Shown here one piece after another: positions 6,461-12,414 of a stretch of 12,414 bases of DNA. The notes under the pieces are model-generated. The model was not told where the DNA came from. It worked only from the letters and a program-made list of their open reading frames with translations, and did no database searches. Position 1 is the first letter of the stretch. Every line of letters begins with the position of its first letter. This stretch comes from Desulfamplus sp. (GTDB lineage: Bacteria; Desulfobacterota; Desulfobacteria; Desulfobacterales; Desulfobacteraceae), in assembly GCA_015231395.1 (NCBI GenBank), contig JADGBP010000030.1, positions 1 through 12,414 of the forward strand. Reading direction: 5' to 3'. Made by a program: the position numbers and the translations under genes.

Positions 6461-7225
6461 CTATCCCGCAAGTAGCAGGATAATTTCTCTTTCTTGTTTC
6501 ATATCAAGCTCTATATCAAGAAAATTGGCAAGATATATTATCTCGTCTTTATTCGGTGCAGATATTTTTTTTGCGTCTTGTGTTGCATCTTCAGTTTTTA
6601 TAAGGTTAGTTATAGTGATTCTAACTTTTTTTTGTTCTTTTGACACTGAAATCTGAAGTTGTTTATCACTATTGACTCTTGTGCTTGCTGATTTTATTAC
6701 CAGCCATAACAGATTCATAAGTATAAATGGATTGGTCTGAACGGAAATAGGTATCTCACACTGAACAGGTGCAAGGGTGACACCATAAGCTGATGCAGAT
6801 CGTCTTCCTAAATCCAGTGTCAAATCCAGAAGCTCGGTCAGATTTATCACCTTTACTGGATCATCTACAGAATGGGCAAACCGGCTCATTTTTTTTACAA
6901 TCTCATCTGCCCGTTTAACCTGATCCATCACCTTTCTGGAAAGCTTTGCTATTCTTTCTGGATCTAAAGGCTGACCACTCTTGATTACCATCAGGCTCAG
7001 ATCTTCCATCAAACCCGCATTTTCATTGGTAATAGCCAAGGCGTTTTTAATTTCGTGGGCAATAGACGCACTCATGGAACCAAAATACTGCAAGCCTGAA
7101 TTGCCTATGCTCAAACTCTCATGTTCTCCGCTATTAAGTTGTCCGTTATTGATTTGTCCGCTATTTACTTGCCCATTCTTCAGTTGCCCGTTATTGGCTT
7201 GCTTATTCTTAATTTGTCCTGTCAT
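6461..7225 (-). CDS. Soluble histidine-kinase-like protein with degenerate ATP-binding domain
   Basis: 254 residues, no membrane segment. Residues 3-32 are six copies of a Gln/Asn/Gly pentapeptide. A DHp (HisKA-like) domain follows, with H-box MSASIAHEIKNALA and phospho-acceptor-type His57; the Glu58 and Asn61 of the phosphatase-type ExxN motif are kept. The C-terminal part resembles a HATPase domain but has lost its key residues. The N-box Asn is replaced (MNLLWLVIKSA, where LNLLxNAxxA is expected), the DxGxG box reads ITNLIKTED, and no GxGL lid is seen. It is therefore unlikely to autophosphorylate. Its DHp (HEIKNALAITNENAGLMEDL) closely resembles that of the membrane kinase upstream (HEINNPLAVINEKAGLIKDM). 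ATG follows the preceding receiver stop by 3 nt, implying translational coupling. Likely roles are ChpT/Spo0B-like phosphotransferase, or phosphatase of the neighbouring receivers. Confidence 0.82.
   Translation of the reverse strand: MTGQIKNKQANNGQLKNGQVNSGQINNGQLNSGEHESLSIGNSGLQYFGSMSASIAHEIKNALAITNENAGLMEDLSLMVIKSGQPLDPERIAKLSRKVMDQVKRADEIVKKMSRFAHSVDDPVKVINLTELLDLTLDLGRRSASAYGVTLAPVQCEIPISVQTNPFILMNLLWLVIKSASTRVNSDKQLQISVSKEQKKVRITITNLIKTEDATQDAKKISAPNKDEIIYLANFLDIELDMKQEREIILLLAG
7131..7220 (-). repeat. 15-bp in-frame tandem repeat, 6 copies
   Basis: Six contiguous 15-bp units (7131-7145 through 7206-7220) encode GQIKN, KQANN, GQLKN, GQVNS, GQINN and GQLNS directly after the initiator Met-Thr of the kinase-like protein. 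The units are diverged but keep a Gln-hydrophobic-Asn pattern. The period of exactly five codons preserves the frame whatever the copy number. Confidence 0.88.
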
Positions 7226-7228
7226 ACC

Positions 7229-7585
7229 TCATCTTCCTTCCATTGCGTTTTTCATCATTTCAACAAGTTTTTCAATATTAACAGGTTTGATAAGGTAATG
7301 AACAGAATCAGCAACTCCTTTTTGATAGTCATCTTCAGAACCATGACCGGTAAGATAGATAAACTTCATGTCAGGATATTTTTTTTGAATCTGTTTTTTT
7401 AACTCAATACCGCCAATCTTTGGCATTTTTACATCCAGAACCGCCAAATCATACTGGTTGGTTTCAAGATATTGCATAGCTTCCTGCCCACTTGATGCCC
7501 ATTGTGCCTCAATTCCCCTGAAGGAAAGCCTTTCCGCAAGAGTTTCAACATAGTCGGTTTCATCATCCACTAAGAGTATTCGCAA
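7229..7585 (-). CDS. Single-domain response regulator (REC only), TTG start
   Basis: A 118-residue CheY-like receiver. Asp7/Asp8 acidic pair, phospho-acceptor Asp51 (LAVLDVKMPKIGG), switch Thr79 (IYLTGHGSED) and Lys100 (YLIKPVN) are intact; nothing follows the REC domain. The start codon is TTG at 7585, supported by an AGGAGGAG stretch (7591-7598) at about 5-nt spacing; no in-frame ATG or GTG offers a full domain. The gene overlaps the 3' end of the membrane kinase by 16 bp and is 3 nt from the next gene, so kinase, receiver and kinase-like protein should be made together. Its switch region resembles that of the 407-residue fusion protein (LTGHGSEAD), suggesting common ancestry. Confidence 0.93.
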   Translation of the reverse strand: MRILLVDDETDYVETLAERLSFRGIEAQWASSGQEAMQYLETNQYDLAVLDVKMPKIGGIELKKQIQKKYPDMKFIYLTGHGSEDDYQKGVADSVHYLIKPVNIEKLVEMMKNAMEGR

Positions 7586-9486
7586 ATTTTCTCCTCCTGT
7601 CCTGTCTTCTGTTTATAGGGCAGCGTGACCATGAAGCGTGTACCTTTGCCCACTTCACTTTCAACCTTGATGTATCCACCGGCTTCATTAACCAGCCCAT
7701 AAGTAATGGAGAGTCCAAGTCCAGTTCCCCCCTGTGAAGATTTTGTTGTGTAAAAAGGCTCAAAAATCATTTCAAGATCAGCCGGTCTGATACCGCAGCC
7801 GGTATCGCTGACCGTAATAGTGCAAAATTCACTATCTTGCTCTTTCCCTTTGTTTTTCTTCTCTTTACCTCTGCTTCCATCTTTACCCTCATTTTTATCT
7901 TTTGCCTCGATTTTCAAAGTACCGCCAGACGACATAGCGGCAAAAGCATTATTGACAAGATTTAAAAATATCTGCTGCATTTTACCCCTGTCACACATCA
8001 TTTCCGGAAGATTGTCGGGAATATCAACAACAATTTTGATGCTTCGGTATTCTGCCTCCTTTCCAAGAAAACCTAAAACATCCTGAATAAGATTTTTGAT
8101 GTTGACCGACTGAATGCAAACCTCAAGATGTCGTGCAAAATTAAGAAGGCGATGAGTGATGCTGCCACACCTCTGAACCGAAGAGATTACAGAATCTGCA
8201 AGACCTATAAGCTTTGCATCCTTTTCGTATTTATTCTGATAGGTGAACATGTCCTTGATAAGACCGGCTTTTTCATTAATCACGGCAAGAGGGTTATTGA
8301 TTTCATGGGCAACTCCGGCAGCCAGTCTGCCAATGGTGGCCATTTTGTTGTCATAGCCAATCCGGTGCATGGCCATAGCCCTTTTTTTGTCTGCAATGTA
8401 CATGTTGTTTACAAGATATGTGGTCAAAGAGAGGATTACCCCAAGTATGATTGTTATGCTTACAACAAGAAATATAATCAGGATTGAACGGGTACTGTAC
8501 CATGATTTCATCAGTTCAGCCTTGTTTTTAACAATCATCAGGATGAAATCAGTGTCAGGTATGTAGGCATATCCCACCATATTGATATTTCCTTTACCAT
8601 CCGTCTCTTCTCGCACCTCAGTGTGGATTGAATAATCAGGAACGGGAATGTCGGTTTTTGTCAAAATATCTCCATGCATCCGGCTGGGTGTCTGTATTGT
8701 CCCTTCTCGGTTAATGATAAACGCATCTCCCATGCCGCTTAACTCCAAGTTGGACAGAAGCTCATTAAAATGTTCTGTGTCAATAGTTGCCCTCAGTACA
8801 TAAAAATTATTTTCCGGCTCAACAATATTTTCCGAAGTAACAGCATTTTCTTGAGCAACGGCATTTTCTTGAGCAACGGCATTTTCTTGTTCAACAACAT
8901 TTTCTGATTTAAAAGTTTTTCCGGGATAAACTCGTTTCACAGCAATGACAAAGTGCGGTTTTTCCCGAAAACCAAGAACCACATCACTTATATACATTCC
9001 CTTTTCAACCACTTTTTGAAACCATGGTTGTGTGCTGTAATCTTTTCCTTCAAGTTGATAATCCCCCACATAGACACTCTGTATTCCTTTGGAATTAATA
9101 ATTCCTATATCTACAAATCCTCCAAAACCACTCCGCAGGTGATTCAAAATATTTGTCAGGCGTGTCAGGCTGTTCAGGTCATCAAACGTGTTATCGTGAA
9201 CAAGAAAATCCAGAACTGATTTGTGTTTGGCAAGAAAGAAATCAATGGAGCGTTTTGTATTGGATGCCACCCTTCCAACTCTCAAAAGAATATCAGATTC
9301 AAGAGCTGTCCGGGTGACATTGTAGTCTATTGCTGTAATTGAAACGAGGGGAATCAGTGCGACCGCAGCCGTTATAATCACTGTCATCTTCCAGATTTTA
9401 CGAAAATTAAAGGCGTGCCTGTATATCTTATTTTCCGATGAAGGATGCTCAAGAAATGCAGGCTTGAAATATTGAACGATAGACAT
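7570..9486 (-). CDS. Membrane sensor histidine kinase with dCache-like periplasmic domain
   Basis: A 638-residue sensor kinase. TM1 is about 33-54 (MTVIITAAVALIPLVSITAI) and TM2 about 334-359 (ILIIFLVVSITIILGVILSL). The roughly 275 residues between look like a double-Cache sensor (IGIINSKGIQSVYVG, DYSTQPWFQKVVEKGMYIS, then a second small fold GDAFIINREGTIQT). Residues 195-224 are an in-frame hexapeptide array inside this sensor. Only about 30 residues separate TM2 from the DHp, and no HAMP is evident. Catalytic boxes are complete: His394 (AAGVAHEINNPLAV), N-box LNLVNNAFAAM (Asn513), DTGCG (561-565), FEPFYTT and GGTGLGL (586-592). A Lys/Glu/Gly-rich insert (529-551) interrupts the ATP-binding domain before DTGCG. 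The ligand is unknown. It starts 58 bp after the fusion gene and overlaps the receiver by 16 bp; that receiver is its probable target. Confidence 0.95.
   Translation of the reverse strand: MSIVQYFKPAFLEHPSSENKIYRHAFNFRKIWKMTVIITAAVALIPLVSITAIDYNVTRTALESDILLRVGRVASNTKRSIDFFLAKHKSVLDFLVHDNTFDDLNSLTRLTNILNHLRSGFGGFVDIGIINSKGIQSVYVGDYQLEGKDYSTQPWFQKVVEKGMYISDVVLGFREKPHFVIAVKRVYPGKTFKSENVVEQENAVAQENAVAQENAVTSENIVEPENNFYVLRATIDTEHFNELLSNLELSGMGDAFIINREGTIQTPSRMHGDILTKTDIPVPDYSIHTEVREETDGKGNINMVGYAYIPDTDFILMIVKNKAELMKSWYSTRSILIIFLVVSITIILGVILSLTTYLVNNMYIADKKRAMAMHRIGYDNKMATIGRLAAGVAHEINNPLAVINEKAGLIKDMFTYQNKYEKDAKLIGLADSVISSVQRCGSITHRLLNFARHLEVCIQSVNIKNLIQDVLGFLGKEAEYRSIKIVVDIPDNLPEMMCDRGKMQQIFLNLVNNAFAAMSSGGTLKIEAKDKNEGKDGSRGKEKKNKGKEQDSEFCTITVSDTGCGIRPADLEMIFEPFYTTKSSQGGTGLGLSITYGLVNEAGGYIKVESEVGKGTRFMVTLPYKQKTGQEEKICEYS
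7591..7598 (-). promoter_or_regulatory. Shine-Dalgarno supporting a TTG start
   Basis: AGGAGGAG on the minus strand, inside the last codons of the histidine kinase gene, precedes the TTG at 7585 by about 5 nt. This unusually strong site probably compensates for the weak start codon in the overlapping gene pair. Confidence 0.75.
8815..8904 (-). repeat. 18-bp in-frame tandem repeat in the kinase sensor domain, 5 copies
   Basis: Five hexapeptide units ENVVEQ, ENAVAQ, ENAVAQ, ENAVTS and ENIVEP (residues 195-224) lie between the two Cache-like halves of the periplasmic domain. Units 2 and 3 are almost identical in DNA. The acidic, flexible composition suggests a surface loop whose length can vary without breaking the frame. 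Confidence 0.9.
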
Positions 9487-9510
9487 ATTCCCTCTACTTC
9501 AGTTTTATAT

Positions 9511-9540
9511 AAATTCTCTAAATTCTCTAAATTCTCTAAA
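9511..9540. repeat. 9-bp tandem repeat, 3.3 copies
   Basis: AAATTCTCT is repeated at 9511-9519, 9520-9528 and 9529-9537, followed by AAA. It fills half of the 58-bp gap between the fusion gene stop and the histidine kinase start. The kinase Shine-Dalgarno (AGAGGG, 9490-9495) lies outside the array. No function is seen. Confidence 0.8.
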
Positions 9541-9544
9541 TTAT

Positions 9545-10768
9545 TTATTTAAGCTGCCTGAGATTTTCTTTTATTTTTTGATTTGCCTGTTTTAGGGTCT
9601 GGCTCAGGAGATCAATATCCACAGGCTTATGCAAATATGCAAATGCCCCAAGCTCCATACAGATTTTCCGGTCTGCTTCAGAACCATGACCTGTCAGGAT
9701 AATCACCTCAATTTCCGGCTTGGAGGCTTTTACCTTTCTGAGCACTTCAATACCATCAATCCCAGGCATCTTGAGATCTAAAATCATAACCTCAGGCTCA
9801 TCTTCATCTACTATGTTGAGTGCCGACTCTCCGTCATACGCAACAGCAGAGGTCATATCTCTTAACAGAAGACGTTCTGACAGTGTCTGGACAAATTCCC
9901 GTTCATCATCTACCAGCAGTAGCTTTGAAGGAATCTGAAAGTCATATTTTCTGTAAATATCAGCCTGATAAAAATCCTTGCCTGTTTGAGTTTCAACAGA
10001 GATTACTCCGGAAACTTTTTTTGCAATGGAAGTGATATCTTCCTCTAATTTTTTAAGCATCAGGACATTATTGTTAATGGTCAGTTTAACCGCACCGTTT
10101 TTGGCACTTACCCCGATATTATGTCCATCATCTGCCAATGCAGTCTCAACAAGAGCAGCCAGATGAAAGTCACGAACAGCGTTTTTTGAACTTTCAGTGT
10201 ATTCCACAGCACCGCTCTTTGATTTTTCCAGAATCAATTTGACTGTGTCTTTAAGATTGGTTTTGTCCACCGGAATCACCATATCATAAATTGATATACT
10301 CCATGGATCTTCAACCCCAAAGATATTCTTGACCCAGGCCGCACTGTTTTTTTCATGCTCTTTTATGAGCTTTGCGGCAATCTTTTCTGTCTGCCCTTCT
10401 GCTTCCGCATTGATGATTCTGTGTTTTACATCTGCAATCAGGCATGTTCTGAGTACATGGTTGATATCACTTGGAATAAGATGTACCGGAAATCCTGACA
10501 TAACAAGCTTCTCCTGTTCAAGACAGTTTGCAATGGCAAGGCGAAGATAGGCAATGGAGCGCTCTTTTTCATGGGTGAATTTATTGAAAATAGAAGTTTT
10601 TGCAATAAATGCTTCCATGATTTTTGTTTCTGTAATTTTTGACAGGGCACTTGTTTTTTTAATAATCTCTTTTTCATCAATAAGATTGTAGCCGGTTGCC
10701 TTCACAACCTCTTTGACAATAGAGTCTTCATGACAGAAGTTGCCGCTGAATATTGTAATTACTGACAT
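9545..10768 (-). CDS. Cytidylate-kinase-like / BON-like / receiver fusion protein
   Basis: 407 residues, cytoplasmic. Residues 1-185 resemble the cytidylate-kinase-like (Cytidylate_kin2) fold: ITIFSG start, GYNLIDEKEII, a helical mid-section, and the EKIAAKLIKEHEKNSAAWVK...YDMVIPVDKT end. The P-loop is not canonical (SGNFCHEDSIV, no GxxGxGK[ST]), so kinase activity is doubtful. Residues about 200-265 (LAALVETALADDGHNIG...VSGVISVET) look like a BON-type alpha/beta module. Residues 281-407 are a complete receiver: Asp287/Asp288, phospho-acceptor Asp331 (VMILDLKMPGIDG), Thr359 and Lys381. No DNA-binding domain is present. ATG follows AAGGA at about 8 nt. It heads the signalling block and is followed by the histidine kinase after 58 bp. 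The order puts the receiver at the C-terminus, with the putative output ahead of it. Domain calls are from motif resemblance; the receiver is certain. Confidence 0.85.
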   Translation of the reverse strand: MSVITIFSGNFCHEDSIVKEVVKATGYNLIDEKEIIKKTSALSKITETKIMEAFIAKTSIFNKFTHEKERSIAYLRLAIANCLEQEKLVMSGFPVHLIPSDINHVLRTCLIADVKHRIINAEAEGQTEKIAAKLIKEHEKNSAAWVKNIFGVEDPWSISIYDMVIPVDKTNLKDTVKLILEKSKSGAVEYTESSKNAVRDFHLAALVETALADDGHNIGVSAKNGAVKLTINNNVLMLKKLEEDITSIAKKVSGVISVETQTGKDFYQADIYRKYDFQIPSKLLLVDDEREFVQTLSERLLLRDMTSAVAYDGESALNIVDEDEPEVMILDLKMPGIDGIEVLRKVKASKPEIEVIILTGHGSEADRKICMELGAFAYLHKPVDIDLLSQTLKQANQKIKENLRQLK

Positions 10769-10791
10769 AATAAGTTCCTTTTTTATTTTTT

Positions 10792-10831
10792 ATATGAGTA
10801 GATATGCACGACTGTGAGTCTCTACTCATAT
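10792..10831 (-). promoter_or_regulatory. Leader hairpin upstream of the fusion gene
   Basis: ATATGAGTAGA (10792-10802) pairs perfectly with TCTACTCATAT (10821-10831) around an 18-nt loop. On the transcribed strand it ends 11 nt before the Shine-Dalgarno AAGGAAC (10774-10780) and is followed by an A-rich run, not U, so it is not a terminator for the SulP gene. It could be an operator or an mRNA 5' stabiliser. Confidence 0.4.
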
Positions 10832-10857
10832 CTTTGATTTTGATAACAAATCACTAT

Positions 10858-10887
10858 GTTATAAAATTATACAATATAGATTTTCAA
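10858..10887 (-). promoter_or_regulatory. Possible sigma-70-type promoter for the signalling block
   Basis: On the minus strand TTGAAA (10887-10882) is followed after 18 nt by TATAAC (10863-10858). A TATAAT (10871-10866) also lies 10 nt after TTGAAA, but at unsuitable spacing. The site is 90 bp upstream of the fusion gene. The -35 lies inside the dispersed repeat and the -10 just outside it. AT-rich DNA makes chance matches common. Confidence 0.35.
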
Positions 10888-10940
10888 AAAAATATTTTGG
10901 CACCTCAATTTTCAGGGCAACCGCAAGGGATTGCCCCTAC
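10874..10940 (-). repeat. Dispersed repeat, copy B, with REP-like terminal hairpin
   Basis: Read on the minus strand, this copy starts with GTAGGGGCAATCCC and an imperfect GC-rich hairpin: GGGCAA (10915-10920) pairs with TTGCCC (10931-10936) and there is an inner CC/GG pair. It then continues with the block shared with positions 1-57 (10926 down to 10874). GTAGGGGC-type hairpins of this look are familiar as abundant intergenic repeats in many bacterial genomes (recollection, not a search). It begins about 47 bp after the SulP stop, and no U-run follows. Confidence 0.7.
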
Positions 10941-10986
10941 TCTTGCCAATTTAATTATCTGGAAAACTATATCAAACCAAATTCGA

Positions 10987-12414
10987 TTATACCAGCGAAC
11001 AGGCAGTTGACATGGGGCATGAAAGCTCCCGCCCATCTTTGTGTGTCTCAGGGTGAATGCTGCAAACCGCTTTTGCCATGGTTGGATAGATATGATTGTT
11101 TCCAATTTTGGCAAGAAGATGAGTTCTTTCAAAGACCTTGTAAACAGACTCGTTCACTCCACTAAAAGAGATATCTCTGCCTGAACTCCTTATATTGTCA
11201 ACCAGCAGCGAAATAACCTCTTCTCCGGAAGCATCAATGTCATTGATTCCGTTAGAGACAATTACAATATGTTTGAGCAAAGGTTTTTTAATAAGGCGGT
11301 CATTTATCTGATCTTCAAGATAACTTGCATTGGCAAAGAAAAGAGGACCATCAAATCTTATAAGATCCATATACTCACACTCTTTGAGCCCATGTGTGAC
11401 TGCACATCTGAAAACATCTTCATCTCCATGTCTGGAAAGAGAAGGAACTGTAGGACGCATGCTTTTGTAAAGAAATACGCCAAGTGACAGAACTACACCC
11501 ACCATAATTCCCTTGTCAAGATGTGGTGCAAAAACAAGAGTTGCGATAAACGTGAGTATGGAGATAAGCCCATCATACCACTGTGCTTTCCACGCGTGAA
11601 TAAATCCAGATACGTTAATAAGTCCGATAACCGCCATCATGATTACTGATGCCAGCACTGATTCTGGCAGATGGTAGAGCAGCGGAGTAAAAAAAAGCAG
11701 GGTAATGACTACGGTAATGGATGTGAATACACTGGAAAGCCCAGAGACTGCCCCTGCCTGAAGGTTTACCGCAGAACGTGAAAAAGATCCTGAAGTTGGA
11801 TAACTCCTGCCGATTGCACCGAGAATATTGGCAACTCCCTGACCAATGAGTTCTTGATTGGGATCGAGTCTTTGGCCCGTTTTTGCAGCCATCGCCTTTG
11901 CTATTGAAATAGCCTCCATAAAACCGAGCAAAGCGATGATAGCAGCAAAAGGAAAGAGTTTCATAATTACCTTCATTTCAATTTTAGGAACGCCCAAAGC
12001 TGGAATACCACTTGGGACGTTACCTACAACCGCTCCACCGCCTGTCATCATGACCTTATCAGTGTCAATAGATCGATTGCCCACCTTGATCCTCCATGTT
12101 CTGCCATCGCTTTGCACACCGGCGGGTTCCGTACCCTTAGGATAAAAGGTCATTGAGGCATCTTCCGCAAGAATACCAGTGAAAAACATATCTCTTAGTT
12201 TTGTACGATATGTACTGATTTCATGCTTAATAAGACTCATTTTGACTCCAATTACCAGTAGATTATGCTCTGAATCAAGCACTCCTATGGAATCATGTAA
12301 CTCTTTTGCCTTATCCATAGTGATACCTATCTGGGTTCTCTGGTCAGCAAGAGGGGGCAATTCAGCAGTAAGACGATTAAATGCTTCGATATCCGTTCTG
12401 ACTTCGGCAGATTT
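10987..12414 (-). CDS. SulP-family anion transporter with STAS domain, 5' end outside window
   Basis: A sulfate, bicarbonate or related anion carrier of the inner membrane. The visible 475 codons are open through the right edge, so the N-terminal transmembrane helices are missing. The frame contains a TTG at 12360, but codons continue upstream of it (EVRTDIEAFNRLTAE...), so that is not the start. SulP signatures are VGNVPSGIPALGVP (about 130-143), NQELIGQGVANILGA, and YPTSGSFSRSAVN (about 205-217), followed by hydrophobic helices near 230-265 and 280-320. The C-terminal STAS domain spans about 350-455 (IRFDGPLFFANASYLED, INDIDASGEEVI). A hydrophilic stretch of at least 125 residues precedes VGNVPSG, unusually long for this family. 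The protein ends CPMSTACSLV at TAA (10987). Substrate cannot be read from sequence. The STAS domain is a plausible partner of the regulators encoded next. Confidence 0.9.
   Translation of the reverse strand, partial: KSAEVRTDIEAFNRLTAELPPLADQRTQIGITMDKAKELHDSIGVLDSEHNLLVIGVKMSLIKHEISTYRTKLRDMFFTGILAEDASMTFYPKGTEPAGVQSDGRTWRIKVGNRSIDTDKVMMTGGGAVVGNVPSGIPALGVPKIEMKVIMKLFPFAAIIALLGFMEAISIAKAMAAKTGQRLDPNQELIGQGVANILGAIGRSYPTSGSFSRSAVNLQAGAVSGLSSVFTSITVVITLLFFTPLLYHLPESVLASVIMMAVIGLINVSGFIHAWKAQWYDGLISILTFIATLVFAPHLDKGIMVGVVLSLGVFLYKSMRPTVPSLSRHGDEDVFRCAVTHGLKECEYMDLIRFDGPLFFANASYLEDQINDRLIKKPLLKHIVIVSNGINDIDASGEEVISLLVDNIRSSGRDISFSGVNESVYKVFERTHLLAKIGNNHIYPTMAKAVCSIHPETHKDGRELSCPMSTACSLV

Noticed and set aside
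10915..10940. Intrinsic terminator after the SulP gene
   Set aside because: The hairpin is imperfect and is followed by TGAAAATTG rather than a U-run on the transcribed strand. Its similarity to a second locus fits a dispersed repeat better.
12358..12360. TTG at 12360 as the start of the SulP gene
   Set aside because: The frame stays open to the window edge with protein-like sequence, no ribosome-binding site precedes the TTG, and a SulP transporter needs several more transmembrane helices upstream.
9545..12414. Defence system or mobile island interpretation of the region
   Set aside because: No integrase, transposase, toxin, nuclease, tRNA or att-like duplication is visible. The genes are ordinary transport, signalling and carbon-metabolism types.

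Overview
The window suggests a sulfate-reducer-like Desulfobacterota (deltaproteobacterial) genome, probably Desulfobacterales. This rests on style rather than a marker gene: moderately AT-rich DNA, a dense signalling cluster with stand-alone receiver domains, the kinase H-box style (AAGVAHEINNPLAVINEKAG), a cytidylate-kinase-like/receiver fusion and a SulP anion transporter. There is no rRNA, tRNA or single-copy marker, so the assignment is inference.

All nine supported genes lie on the minus strand, so transcription runs from the high-coordinate end to the low one. In that order: (i) the 3' part of a SulP-family anion transporter with a C-terminal STAS domain, open at the right window edge; (ii) a 218-bp gap with a copy of a dispersed hairpin repeat, a possible promoter and a 5'-leader hairpin; (iii) a signalling block of a degenerate cytidylate-kinase-like/BON-like/receiver fusion, a membrane dCache-type histidine kinase, a single-domain receiver (TTG start, 16-bp overlap), a soluble histidine-kinase-like protein that keeps the phospho-accepting His but has lost its ATP-binding boxes, and a second single-domain receiver; (iv) a small Cys-rich zinc-ribbon-like protein and a short cyclic-nucleotide-binding-fold protein without a DNA-binding domain; (v) a 400-bp repeat-rich gap, glycogen phosphorylase, and a plant-type ATP-like 6-phosphofructokinase. 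The last two form a plausible glycogen-to-glycolysis pair.

The signalling genes read as a phosphorelay. The membrane kinase and the pseudokinase share closely similar DHp helices, and three receiver domains have no DNA-binding output between them. A model worth testing is kinase -> receiver -> pseudokinase acting as phosphotransferase or phosphatase -> receiver, with output by protein contact rather than transcription.

The second theme is short tandem duplication. At least ten local arrays (units of 9, 14/15, 15, 17, 18, 19, 24, about 35 and 61 bp) occur in 12.4 kb. Several sit on gene boundaries: a duplicated ribosome-binding site at pfk, an approximately 35-bp array built from the start region of the zinc-ribbon gene, and a 17-bp array spanning the stop codon of the cyclic-nucleotide-binding gene. 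Others are in frame inside proteins (two signalling proteins, and glycogen phosphorylase). A separate dispersed repeat occurs in two opposite-facing copies, at the left edge and at about 10.9 kb.
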